Below are positions 48,202-59,845 of a stretch of DNA of 64,000 nucleotides, in pieces. A program made the position numbers and the translations under genes. Location of the stretch: contig NC_066549.1 of the NCBI RefSeq assembly GCF_024679095.1, positions 5,361,420-5,425,419 of the forward strand. The letters are read 5' to 3'. The stretch is from Eriocheir sinensis (taxonomy: Eukaryota; Arthropoda; Malacostraca; Decapoda; Varunidae). How positions within the stretch are numbered: the first letter of the stretch is position 1; each line of letters starts with the position of its first letter. The notes beneath the pieces were generated by a model. The model ran no database searches, had not been told where the DNA came from, and saw only the letters and a list, made by a program, of their open reading frames with translations.

Positions 48202-48800
48202 ATACTTCTCCAGCCTTTTGACTCTTCATTTCTTTAAAATTTGTCATAGTCAGTCAATGATAATTTTCTGGCAGTGTTAGTAATAATACTAACACTGCCA
48301 GATTGGGGAAAACCTTTTTTGAAAAAATAAGTAAAAATAATGAGGGACCAAGGTACTAATAATGTGCCAACATATGAAAAGTTTACAACATGAACATCCT
48401 GACTTTCTGACTAAACTTTAGATGTTTGTTCTTGTTGAGGTCTGTTTCCTATGTGGTAGATACGTCAAAACTATGGTCAGCTCAAGACTTTACATTCTGT
48501 CCAGAGAAACAACTGAATTCATACACTAAAAATAAAATCTGGTGGAGACAAGTGAAAGCAAGGGATTAAAGGGAAGAGGAAATAAAGATGAAAAAGGAAA
48601 AAAAAGGAAAATGCAATACACAGACTTTGCTGAAACCTTGTTTTGTGGGTCTGTCGTCATCTACATGACTAGATTGAGTTTCCTAATTGAATACAAGACA
48701 TGTAGTCTACAACATATTATAGTGGTCCACAGGGAAATATTCTCAGTTTGCTTTTTATTTTTTATACTAGCAATATATGGCATGGCATTTCCTCTCATTT
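46961..48800. other. Upstream flank of the PWWP3A-like coding exons
   Basis: No 5' exon could be identified. There is a 34-bp hairpin at 48268-48302 (CTGGCAGTGTTAGTA, 4-nt loop, TACTAACACTGCCAG) and (CA)n at 48167-48192. The segment between the acceptor at 46961 and 47040 is open in frame only by chance. Confidence 0.5.
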
Positions 48801-48809
48801 AATGGCCTA

Positions 48810-49370
48810 TGCCAATGACACTTCTTTATTCTCTGTACCCTTCCCACTCCAAACCCTCACGGCAGCATCAATCTTGCCCCAGCCATGATTTACGGGGGCA
48901 TTTCCTTTGTCTCCTCCACTCAGGGTTGTCTCATACTGAAACAACCCAATAAGCAGTATTGATGTCTGGGAGGTGTGCCACATGCCTGTATAGCTGGAGT
49001 TGGCGTTCACAGACTAAGCTGGTAACAGGCCTTGATTCAGTTTCATCAAGTTGTTGCTGGTTTGGCATGAAGTCATTTCAGTGATAGCCCATGATCGTGT
49101 GTAGGCACTTGGTACCAAAGGCATCAGCATGCCTCTCCAAGTCACTGTTCAGTGTCCATGTCTCGCAGTCACACAATAAGACAGGGAGCACAAGTGACAG
49201 ATTCACATCTTTGTCTGCCTGGATAGACATCAACAATGCCATACACTCATGTTGAGCAAGTCTGTAACACAGTGGCCCAGGCCAATCCGTTGAGTGACTT
49301 CCATCAGGTCACTCTCTCTATTTCATCCATGTCTGCTGTTTGGGGCTGTAGCAATTTTTATTTCCCTTGA
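48810..49370 (-). pseudogene. Decayed LINE 3' coding segment
   Basis: Frames on the minus strand, switching by indels and broken by stops, show motifs of the C-terminal part of crustacean/other LINE polyproteins: T-W-T-L-N-S-D-L-E-R near 49170, then L-x-x-I-M-G-Y near 49095 and R-Q-L-Q-L-Y-R-H-V near 49005. It is not functional. Confidence 0.5.
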
Positions 49371-50613
49371 TGCCTGATGTGGATCTCAATAATATCAATA
49401 ACATAATAACAATAATAATAATAATAACAATAAAATAATAATGATAATAATAATAAAGTACCATTACTTCTGAAAACGTACAAACTTTGGCTGCAAAATA
49501 GTGCTCAGCACAGCAAAATTCATTATTTCAGCATTCTATGAATAGCTAGTTCACAGACTAATGGAATTCTATACTTGGTGCACAGGTGGGTCTCATTGAT
49601 GATATGTTTTACATTATGGAAGTTTATCTGATTTCAATCCACAACAGAACACAACTTTCAACAAGCTCTGCGTCTGATGGATAGTTGGAGACGACCGTAA
49701 GACAGAGGGTAGAGTGAAGCAAAGGAAATTATGAAAAATGGGACAGACTGTTGAGTTCATATGCAAACACGTGGACTGGAAGTTATAAGGCTACGCAAAG
49801 GAGGTCCAAGGCTGCTGAGGCAAGGGAAGGTGGTGACAAGAAAAGTGATGTATAACTGATGCAGGAAAGAACAAAAACATCAGTACTGTACAGTCTTCTC
49901 TAAACTGAAAACACTTCTCCCCTCCCCCTGTGTGCAAGTCCCCCCTCTCCTTTGACAGCCTTGTTGCCTTCATGCACAAAGAAACATTCTCCCTAAACGT
50001 CAACAGGTAGAGGTGCAATGATATTTGGCCTATTTTCTAATTACATATATCTTCTCTATATTATATGTATTATCTTTGCACATTAACCCTCCAAAATTAT
50101 TAGTTATTTACATTGCTATATTTGTAAATAATGACTAAATATCAATCCCACAAAACAATGCCTATAAAATATACTGCATGTGGTTTGCAATCCCGCAGCT
50201 TGATTATTTCCGCCCACCTCCGGTGCTCCCCTCCTCTGGGAGGACTCTTACGGTTCATTGTACTTTAGCTTTACATATTTCAATTTTGGTTCATCCTGTA
50301 CTACAAACATCTTGCCCATACACATATATAAAACACCTAATATGAACTAGTATGAACATAATAGAAATAAAGGCATACTGTAATACATACACACTTCAGA
50401 ACAAAAATATGAACCAATAAAAAGTTACTATGGATTCCATGATGAGCTTACATGAAAATAGTAACTCTTTAATATTGACCTTTTTCATAATCTTTTAACA
50501 GTAATTAACATATATTATAACAAATTTAATATTGATTTACTATTATTTATCACTTTTACTCAGTACAAGAGTAATGCTTCTCACATGCAAATTGACAAAA
50601 AAATATATTCTTT

Positions 50614-50651
<38 letters not shown>

Positions 50652-50681
50652 CACACACAAAGAGCATGCAAGTAAGCATAC

Positions 50682-50716
<35 letters not shown>

Positions 50717-52526
50717 GATGGCAGTGTTTACAAAATGACATACCACAGTTATCCAATGAAAAAACTGATGGTTGACTCATATTTTCCAAAGTATAATAAA
50801 GGCTATAACGTTCCAACACCTAATATTGTAATCTTTGCATTTTCATAATGTAGCAGTACTGTGTATTTCCTCTCAGCTCAATTCACATATGGCTGCTTCA
50901 AGGTATAGAGGAAAATAGCTGAGCTTTCCATTCCCTATTCTCTTGTTTTGAATACAAAAAACTTTTGAGCTTGTCAAAAAGAGACTTTTGTGTCCTGACC
51001 TGCTTGTGGTTGCAATTGCCGCTGGGCATGAGAAGTAACTGAGATCTGCTGCAGGCAATGGCAGTCCAATTTTGAAGTTCTTGGGAATGTGACTGAATAA
51101 GGGTAGATATGACAGATACATGATGGCTGTATTCTTAGTATAAGGAAGGTATAGGACACTATCCAATTACATACGAGATTTTGAAGAGAAAATATATATA
51201 CCCAAAGTAAAGTTCAAGAGAAGGGAGTACTGTGAAAGAAGGGGAGTGTTGTCAGGGATGGAACATAACTATTCTTGCCAACCAAAACAGAAGTGCTACA
51301 CTTGACTGTCTTGTTACAGTCAGTGTCATGTAACCTGGAGCAGAAAGTCTTTTAGGGAGGGATTTCTGGACTTGGCATCATTGTTTGGGTGATGATCTTG
51401 CACGTTCACTGCCCTATTCTTTACTTGTTCTAACGTGCATTTTTGTCTTTTTTTTTGTTATCGTAGCAGCTAGAGATGCCAAACGTAAAGTAGGAGTTTG
51501 CAGCCAGCCTTGAGGCCATTTGATGTTTATGTTATTTAACTGCATTTATTCTTATAATTACTCTTCCATATTGTCATTATTATCCACAAATAATGTAAAT
51601 ACATCCCAGGACTAATAGAAGTAAGATGAAAGAGTACAGAAAGCATTTGCCTCAGGTCAGTGTTAGCACCATGACTGTACGTATCATCATTACACACTAC
51701 AACTAACACGACTAAAAAATACCCCAAAAGTCTTATAAGAGTTGATTAAAAACATAATGTAGTCGCTGGATGTTGTCTTACTAAATTTTGTCATGAGTGT
51801 CATTCAGCTTTACCTCTAATAGTTTGCTACATATATTAATAATGATGTTGTTTAGAATTATAAAGCGTTATTTTCTGCCCCAGATTTTGTGACACCATAA
51901 CTATAGTAAACTATCCATACTGCAACTAATGTTAAAGGTCTTCTTGGAAAAGCTAAAAGATTTTGTCCTGCTACCTTTGAAATGTGTTCTAACTTCCTTA
52001 GTATGTCTGTTCAGGACTCTCATCAAATGTGTACATTTTTCTTTAAAACAGGCATTGAATTTTTGTTTCCAATAATTTAATGTTGTCAACATCTATAAAC
52101 ATTTGAGTTTGTCATTAAAGTACTGAAAGCAGAGACTTCTTACTGCAACTATTATAGCTTGGATGAAGTTCAAATGACTCTCCATATTTTCCTTCATACT
52201 GTATACAAGTGTCATTAACATGCCGCCTTTCATGACCACCACTGTGTTGTGTGTTACTGCTATAGATTAAGAAGAATGTATCTGGATATATAATAATGGC
52301 TTGAAATGTATGTGTCATTTAAAATTCAGTGTCATCCATCATTACAGAAATGAGTGGCAATGTTCCTGTCAGTGCCTCACAACGGCTACAAATGTCAGAT
52401 AACCTAGACCTAAGAGTTTGAATTGCAGGTTTCTTGCCGTTACCAAGCAGTGGACTGAAGCCTGATGAACCACACATACATATGCATCATGCACACTTGA
52501 AAGGAAAGAATGATTAACACTCAGCC

Positions 52527-52562
<36 letters not shown>

Positions 52563-53223
52563 GGCATACAAAAATGCATGAATGAAAAATTATAGAGGCA
52601 CAGAAAAAGCTTGGTATGTACGTGACATCTGTGGAACGGAGGCCCGACTCACGGCACTAGATGAAACGTCAGGGGAGGGATTACACGTGCACAGCCCTTC
52701 ACACCTACTGACCAACACTGCTGCTTCCCAAACAAGGGCCACCCTGTCTGTGCATTTTGCTCAGCAATTGCACATGCAAAATCTATATTCAACAGGTCCA
52801 CCTGTAGAATCCTATCCAAATCTGCAGTTAAAACTATTCAACATCTCACCGGCCACAACATTTTTCAACACTTGTACCTCCATATTTCAATACTTTTTAT
52901 CTATAACACTCATATTTAACACACCATTCCACCTACACCCCTAGTGTTCCTGTTCACTGCTTGCACCCACAACAACACTCAACAGCAACAGTCCTCAACA
53001 CCTTATTCCTGAAACATTTACTCAGAAATACCTGCTTTCCCTCTAATGTAATCAGCTTCCCAACACCAGTGCCAGATCTTTTAAATTAGTTTTAAAAATT
53101 TCTAAGAAAACACAATAAATAAAATCTGATTGGCCACACAGCACAGACCAGTGCACTCTGCTGCAGTGAGTGGGTAGAATGGCCCCCGTGCTCCCCTAGT
53201 TTTGCTCATTCCATCTCATATTC
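49371..53223. other. Gene-free AT-rich stretch between the two PWWP genes
   Basis: No supported coding exon. It contains a degenerate (AAT)n at about 49385-49455, (CA)n at 50620-50655 and 50685-50713, and a 31-bp poly(A) at 52530-52560. A missing 5' exon of the PWWP3A-like gene should lie somewhere between here and 46961. Confidence 0.55.
52530..52560 (+). repeat. 31-bp poly(A) run
   Basis: An uninterrupted A run after AGCCCAT, followed by GTGGCATAC. It may be a retroposition tail, but no source sequence was recognised upstream. Confidence 0.8.
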
Positions 53224-56042
53224 TCAGGAGTCACTGTCTCCATGGTGCTGGACATGGCTGTGGTTGGGCTCGGGAGGGCTCGACGCAGACTCGTAGTCTC
53301 CGTGGACATATCCGTGGTCGGGGGAATATTGTGTGGGCGGTGCAGGGCGGGCAGAGGGACCTTCAGAATCTGAGGATGATGATGAAGGGATAATAACATG
53401 CTCCTGTCCAGAGGTGTCAATGTGTAACATAAGGTTATTGAGATCTACATTGGGTCCCAGCTGGGCAGGGTCAATGTAGAGGGTTCGTGTGGTGCCGTCT
53501 TCCATGGTGGCTTCCACCGCCACTAGGTCATTGCCACCCTCACTCAGTGCTGGTGTGGGCACTGTGGGGACAGTGTTACCATGAGCATCCACTGCCACTA
53601 GCATGTAGGTGGTTCCAGAACTGGAGGTGGCTGCCAGGTCCCCTGGTCTTGCTGGTGACCCAGTGACTGGTCCTTCTTGCCCAGGGTGGAGGGGTCTTGG
53701 AGAGGATGAAGCCTCAAGGACTTGGCGGGGCCCTCGAGAGTACCCCAACGTGCCTGTACTAACTTCTTCCTCCTTTGCCACCATGGTGTCAGAGAACTCA
53801 TCAATGTACCGACTCAGACGGTTCATGTTTTCGGGCCGTTCCTTATCGGAGCTCTTGGGATAGGGGTCGGATGGGATGACAGACTCCTGCACATCCCTGA
53901 CAGGGGAAGCAGCAGATTCCAGCACATCTTGGCAGGGCTCAGTATAATCCCGGACAACTTTCAAGTCAACTGGCTCCTGGGTCACTACCTCTTGGTGTGC
54001 CCGGATCTGCACTTGACTGGAGTCCGTTTTCTCAGGCTCCTCATAGTACTCTACCTCTTCAGTGGCCATACGCAGCTCTTCCTCAGCCGGGGAGGGTTCC
54101 CTGGTTTCTTCCTCACAGTACTCTGGAGGATCAGCAATTTCCTCCTCCATTTCCATGTTCTCTTCTGCCACTTCCTCTGTAGCCTCCTCTACCTCTAAGG
54201 GCTCTTCATGAGAATCCCCCATGTCAGGTGGGTCACTTGCAGCAGGTGGCAAACATTCTTCCTGCTGCTGGTCTGGCTCTGGTTCTGGGGTCAGGTCATG
54301 GTTGAGGGAGACTGGATCTTTGACAGGGGACGAAACTCTCTCTGCACTAACAGGCCTAGGGGGTGAAGAAGCAGCCTCCATCTTCTCTGGTTCCGCTTTC
54401 TCCTGCTCTTGTTTTTGTGCCTCCCCATGGCTATTCTCTGAGCCTCCTGCCTCCTCTATCCCTGAGGCCCCAGCACCTTCTCCAGCCTTGCCTTCACACA
54501 GGCTCTTGATATCACTTTCCTGCTCCACCTCTTCTTCATCCTCTGAGCCTGAGCCAGAGTCCCGTGCATAGTACTTTTCCCAATCACTGTAATCACTATC
54601 AGAGTCATTGTTAATATAATTATTGGCTGGCCCAGAGGAGGTGTTGAGGTTGGGTTGTGTGTGTGTGGCTGCTAATAAGGCATCAAAGGCTGAGTTTAGG
54701 TCCGCTGGTTTGGGCATGGGCTGCCGCTCATACCTGGGCTGAGGAGGCGGATAGTCATCCGCATCACTGTACCCATCGTCAGAGGCACCCCCTTTGTTCC
54801 CAGGGCTCTGGGGTGTTCCAGGTTCACCTTCTCCAGCTTCTGGATCCTCCTCATCATCCCAGTCCATAAGAATTTGCTGAGTATCCTGCAGATCCTTTTT
54901 GCCCCCGCCAGCCGCACCTGAAACATCCCCGTTGGTGTGTGCGTGGTCCAGGTTCTCCTTGCCCTTCTGCTCTTTGCCCTTTTTCCTGCCATCACGACCG
55001 CCCCGCTGAGCCCCCGGCCGCCGTCGCCGCCGCCCTGGCAGCTTGATGCCGGAGTCGTAGTTGCAAACCTTGCTAAGGTGAGCCTTGTTGTGCCACACTA
55101 TGACATTGATGCGTGTACAGGTGAAGCCACACTGCTGGCACTTGAACCAAGTGGATGCAGCTCTCATGTCCTCCTCCATGCTTTCCCGTCGAGGCTGCTC
55201 CAAAATGCGAACCCGGTGTTCAATCACCACCCTGTGTCCCCCCCGTCCCCCCCCACCGCTACGCCCACCCAGTCGCTTGTACACCACTGCCTGCCCGATG
55301 TCTGAGCCCTGTCGGCAAGCCCCATCATCACGCTTCTTCTTGGGTTTTGGTTGGCCAAAACCCAGGTCGCTATAGTCTATCCTGCGCTTACCGGCCCCCT
55401 CCACCAGCGAGCGCAGGATGTCCATGTCCCCGCCAGTCAGCTTCTCAGCCGTCACCACATCAGACTCAAACTTGTTCAGCAGGTCCACATCCCCATGACT
55501 CTGGTTCTTGTTCACAGCTGAAAAGAAAGCAGACCTCAACTCACCTACCAGCCATATCTAGACTGCAGCAAGAAAATGGCTATACTAACTGCTCTACACA
55601 GAATATTTCTTTTAAAGAAAAGAATATTGAATGATAACAACTATTTTAGAAGGCGGAAGTTGTACTTACCTTGTCCCTTTCTAATGAACTCCTCCTTTCG
55701 GTCACAATTATAAGGGAAGATATGCTCTTCCTTATGAACATCTTGGCTGGAAATGAGAGAACAGTTAATATGGCATAGTTTTGGAGGTTCTGTAACAGGT
55801 GTGTGAACAAGGGCTTGCTTGATAACTTCTCACTCCTCCTTCAATATACAATGCTCAATAACAGCAACAACTGTCAATACTTACTATTCATTTTCGTGAA
55901 AAAACTTGACAATGGCGATAGGAGTCTTGCGAATGGCTTGTACAAAGTCTGGCGGGCACTTGGCAACTGTGGTAATAGTGCCTGGCCACCAAGCCTGGCC
56001 AAGCCGCACCCAAACCACTGACCCGCTCTCAAGGTGACTCAT
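53224..56042 (-). CDS. PWWP plus C2H2 zinc-finger acidic nuclear protein
   Basis: Exons read 56042-55885 (exon opens at 56045), 55746-55670 and 55517-53224. All introns are GT-AG, phases agree, and 842 residues run from the first ATG. Residues 5 to about 75 form a PWWP domain: S-G-S-V-V-W-V, then Q-A-W-W-P-G, I-V-K-F-F, I-F-P-Y and E-F-I-R-K-G. Residues 205-225 form a C2H2 finger (C-x2-C-x12-H-x3-H). A basic patch at about 232-262 (P-G-R-R-R-R-R) is followed by about 570 disordered residues rich in Asp, Glu, Ser and Pro. The product is probably a nuclear chromatin reader that recognises methylated nucleosomes through PWWP and DNA or protein through the finger. I do not recognise a named orthologue. 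An acceptor three bases before the ATG keeps AAT-ATG open, so the true start may be further 5', for example in the exon at 61727-61774, giving about 859 residues. The last exon is unusually long and intronless. Confidence 0.75.
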
Positions 56043-56280
56043 ATTCTGCCAATAGATAGGAAAGTCAGCATCATAGAGCTAGATGATGAAAAAGAAAACA
56101 CTTTGTTAACATTGCTTGATGCACCTCTTACTTTCCATGCTACATGATCATGAAAGCAAATAAGATACTCCAGTATTACGTGTTCACTGCATGGAAATTT
56201 GCTATAAATACAGGAACAGGATAGTGTAAACATTATGCTCCTTATAGTACAGTAGCTGTTGGAAAGTTGGAAAGTTTCGT

Positions 56281-56545
56281 TTAGTCGGCGCAACATCTGT
56301 GGTCATATGCTGGAGAGAGACAGAAGGGGAAGGAATTATAGGAGAAGGGAACAGATCCCAGGAGACGGGACACAACCCCCGATTAATACCTGGTACCCAT
56401 TCACTGCTGGGTGGACAGGGGCGTAGGGTATCGGAAAAGCCGCCCAAATTTTTCCACTCCACCCGGGAATCGAACCCGGGCTCTCTTGGTTGTGGAGTAG
56501 CTGTTGGGCATGTGCCACTCTGCAGACCTCACTGATTAGCTGAGT
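56281..56545 (-). mobile_element. tRNA-derived SINE
   Basis: Read on the minus strand: AGAGTGGCACATGCCCAACA (A-box region) about 35 bp before a perfect B-box context, CCCGGGTTCGATTCCCGGG, then a ~180-bp body with CACCCAGCAGTGAATGGGTA and an end at GCGCCGACTAAACGAAAC. Size, promoter boxes and order fit a tRNA-derived SINE. It lies upstream of the PWWP-C2H2 coding exons. Confidence 0.75.
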
Positions 56546-56917
56546 GGCCCAGTAACTTCCTTTTTCGGGTATTACATGAGGCAAATGGTCAACTGGACAA
56601 GGCAATACAAGGAAAACGGTCTGGGCTAAGAATGTAGGCTAATAAAGATTACTGAGTATCCTCTGAAGAAAATGAAGCAGAGAATGTATCACCCTACAAG
56701 GTAAATAACAATGAAACTTATACTGCAATACTGACCTAACCCGTTCCTTGAAATGCACGTCAATCACACAAGTCCAGAATCTACTCAGTGAATTAGATGA
56801 GGGCATGAGTGTATGCATTGTAACACATTGACTATTCTGTAAGCCCATATCGTAGATCACAATACATGAGATAAATGAATCCATTAACCCCTTGACTGCA
56901 GATTTCCTACAAGGAGG
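56546..56917. other. Unassigned intronic stretch
   Basis: Between the SINE and the LINE tail. Nothing was recognised. Confidence 0.5.
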
Positions 56918-59025
56918 CATCATCATCATCATTTCGTTTAACGTCCGTTTTTACTCTTCCTGAGCGGTTGGATGCTTTATGGCTCTCCTCCATTCTACTG
57001 TCTTCTGCCTGATGCTCATCCAATCCTATCAATGGCAAGTCTTCCTGTATACACCTTCTCCACATTTTTCAAGTTCTACCAACTGGTCTCCTTTCTACCT
57101 CCAACCTCTCCAAAACTCCCAGCACTGTATCCTCCCCTGCTCTTTTTACATGTCCAAACCATCAGAGTCTTTCCCTACTGAGCACTGTTTCCAGGTCCTC
57201 TACTCCACATCTGTTAGCTACATCTGCACTGGACACCCTGTCTTGCCACCTGATCCCCGCCATATACCTCAGCATTCTGTGATCACTTGCTCTCAATACC
57301 TCCATCAATTTTCTAGTTAGAGCCAATGTTGCTCCATACAACATCACTGATCTAATACACGCTCAGTACACCCCTGCTCTGCTCTTTAGAGGGATGCTAA
57401 GAGTCACAAGTAAACTAGCCACCTCCCTCCATTTTAACCCTTTCCATCCATGACGCAGACGTCGGCGTCACAGCATGGAAAGGGTCAAGAGGAAATGGAA
57501 GAGGATTAATCCTCTTCTAAACCTCTCAATCCTCCTCTAAATTCCTCTTCCATTTCCTCTTAAGAGGTTTAGAAGAGAATTAAGAGGAAATGGGAGAGGA
57601 TAAAGAGGTTTAGAAGAGGACTAACGGTGACGCCGTTGGACGCCTCGTCACTGGAGTGAAGGGGTTAACCACGCTGCCGCCACTCTCGCTCTCACTGTCC
57701 TCTCCACTCCCACCTCACAGTCCAGAGCATTTCCCAAATAACAGAAATGTTCTACCTCATCCAGCTTTCCTCCATTCACCTCTAGTTCATCCCTCTCAGT
57801 TTCTTGTCCTTGCTGTCTCCTTACACAAGCTGGTCATGTAAAATTCTGCACTCCCCTTACATTTCTGAGGCCTGAGCATCTAAGGTGGCACTACTGCCTG
57901 CAACATGTGCACAAGACAGAATTTACACCTCCCTTCCCACACCATCCACATGGATATTTTCCTGATTTAATCTTTTGTCTTGCTTCTTTTCCAGTCACCA
58001 TGTACTTTGTTCTTTCCATATTAATTTTCAAACCTCTCTCCTCCATTCCTTCCTTCCATTTATTAAACATTGCTTTCACTTCTTCTGCTGTTTCTGCATT
58101 TACTACCAAGTCATCTGCATACAGCAGCTCCCATGGTGCCTCTCCTCTTGCTTCCTTTGTTGCCTCCTCCATTACTGTTATAAACAAGAGCAGGCTAAGG
58201 GCAGATCCCTGGTGAACCCCCACTTTCAAACTCATCTGATGTTCCTACCACTGTTTTCATTCTTGATTTTGTAACTTCTATAGTCCCATCACCGATTCAA
58301 CCAATCTTTCTGGTACTCTTCGCCTTCTCAATGCCCATCTTATAATTTCCCTTGGTACTGTCAAATGCCTTCTCTAGATCTACAAAAAATAAAATACAAT
58401 CTCCTCTTCTCCATGAACCTTTCCTGAGGCCCTCTCATAGTGTATACTGCTTCAGTTGTTGATCTCCCGGGCAAAATCCAAACTGACATTTATCGATTCT
58501 TATTATCCTTCTCAGCCTCTTCTCCAGGACTTTTTCATATACCTTCATGCCATGCTCCAGTAACCTTATCCCTCTATAGTTACCACATTTCAAAGCATCT
58601 CCTTTCCTTTTAAAAATGGGTATAGTGTAGCTTCCTTTCCAGTCTTCTGTTATCTCTCCCTTTTTTTAAAACATCGTTTAACACTCTTGCCAAATATTCA
58701 TTTTCCTCATTTAACAGTTCACCGAAATATTTACTCCATCTTTCCAATATCTTTTCCTTTTCCACCACGATGTTCCCTCCTTCATCTTTTACAAACTTTG
58801 CCCCAACTACATCTGCTCTCTCTCTCTTTTCATTTCTTTCGCAATTTTAAACATCTGATTTTTTTAATTTCTCCCTTCTCTCTCCCTAACCCACTCTTCT
58901 GTTGCTTTCTTCTTTGCCTTTGCTCCCTCTTATCTTGCCTTTTTATTCTTTTCTTTAAACATCTCTCTATCTTCCTCCTCCTTTGTCTTCCGCCATTTCT
59001 TGTATGCCTCCTTCATCACCAAGCT
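56918..59025 (-). pseudogene. 5'-truncated LINE with reverse transcriptase, interrupted by a MITE
   Basis: Read on the minus strand from about 59025. A basic linker (E-A-Y-K-K-W-R-K-T-K) comes first, then R-W-S-K-Y-F-G-E-L-L-N near 58735, N-Y-R-G-I near 58590, F-V-D-L-E-K-A-F-D near 58380, H-Q-G-S-A-L-S near 58220, and the catalytic-type L-L-Y-A-D-D-L-V near 58110. A C-terminal part with a C-x2-C-type cysteine cluster near 57930, Y-G-A-T-L near 57335 and W-F-G-H-V-K-R near 57160 follows, and the element ends in an ATG-repeat tail at 56918-56931. In-frame stops and indels show it is dead. Endonuclease sequence is absent (5' truncation). The MITE at 57434-57668 splits the C-terminal region. Confidence 0.8.
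57434..57668. mobile_element. piggyBac-type MITE P5 inserted in the LINE
   Basis: TTAACCCTTTCCATCCATGA at one end and, in reverse complement, TTAACCCCTTCACTCCAGTG at the other, so TTAA lies on both sides. The interior holds several overlapping inverted and direct copies of AAGAGGTTTAGAAGAG and AGAGGAAATGG. The flanking LINE frame resumes exactly if one TTAA is kept. Confidence 0.85.
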
Positions 59026-59225
59026 ACAGGAATGAAACAAAAAGTGGCTGCTACAAATCAATGAAGAAAAATGTAAAGTCCTGCACCTTGGGAGGGGATA
59101 TCCAGCATACCAATACCACATGGGCAACACTCCACTATACATCACAGAGGCAGAGAAAGACCTGGGACTATATGTTACCAGGCTATCAGTGAAGGCCAAA
59201 TCCGTGCCAATCGCAGCGGACGGGT
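59026..59225 (+). pseudogene. Second, oppositely oriented LINE RT fragment
   Basis: The plus strand reads I-N-E-E-K-C-K-V-L-H-L-G-R-G near 59058, then Y-Q-Y-H-M near 59112 and E-K-D-L-G-L-Y-V-T near 59155. These are typical of the C-terminal side of CR1/jockey-type reverse transcriptases. It abuts the minus-strand LINE on one side and the TTAA MITE P3 on the other. It is a short, dead fragment. Confidence 0.55.
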
Positions 59226-59253
59226 TAACAGTATTTTTCCCCATCTGTACTTT

Positions 59254-59436
59254 TTAACCCGGTAGCAGCGGGGGTCATGTTTCTTAATGGTCCCTCCAAG
59301 TGAGAAAAATGAGAAAAAATCACCTCTCACACAAACCATTTCATAATATATATCAAAGCATTTGTGATTAGATTATGTATCATCTATTTTTGGGGGTTTA
59401 TATCAAGGCACAAATTTGACCCGTCGCTGCTACACT
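59254..59436 (+). mobile_element. piggyBac-type MITE, copy P3 (right end truncated)
   Basis: It begins TTAACCCGGTAGCAGCGGGG and is closely similar to P2 through TCTATTTTTGGGGGTT to GTCGCTGCTACAC, then breaks off. Confidence 0.7.
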
Positions 59437-59699
59437 CGTTTTTTTGAACGGGGGAAAATTAAGGAATCTTGTGATTTATGCAGGGAAGAGCATGTTGAAT
59501 ATTAATAAAAACGTATTATTAATTTTTGTCCGCTATTGTGCAATTGTTATTTTTATAGATAATTACCAAACAGTGTCATATACCTTAATCCGATGGATTC
59601 ATTATGGAAATAACAAAAACAATAACCTATCACCACTTAGGAAAGAAGCTTATCAATGCTAAGATAGTAACCGTCACAAAAATAGTAACCTATCGCTGC

Positions 59700-59768
59700 T
59701 TAACCCTTACACTACGGTGATCGTATATATAGCCTCAGTGCACTACCACATGCCCCACCCGTACGGGG

Positions 59769-59845
<77 letters not shown>

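Noticed and set aside
56470..56545. A functional tRNA gene
   Set aside because: A and B boxes are present, but the 3' acceptor arm is replaced by SINE body sequence and no cloverleaf closes.
57891..58235. A possible host gene with a Y-A-D-D motif
   Set aside because: Flanking motifs, stop codons, the ATG tail and the nested MITE show it is a dead LINE reverse transcriptase.
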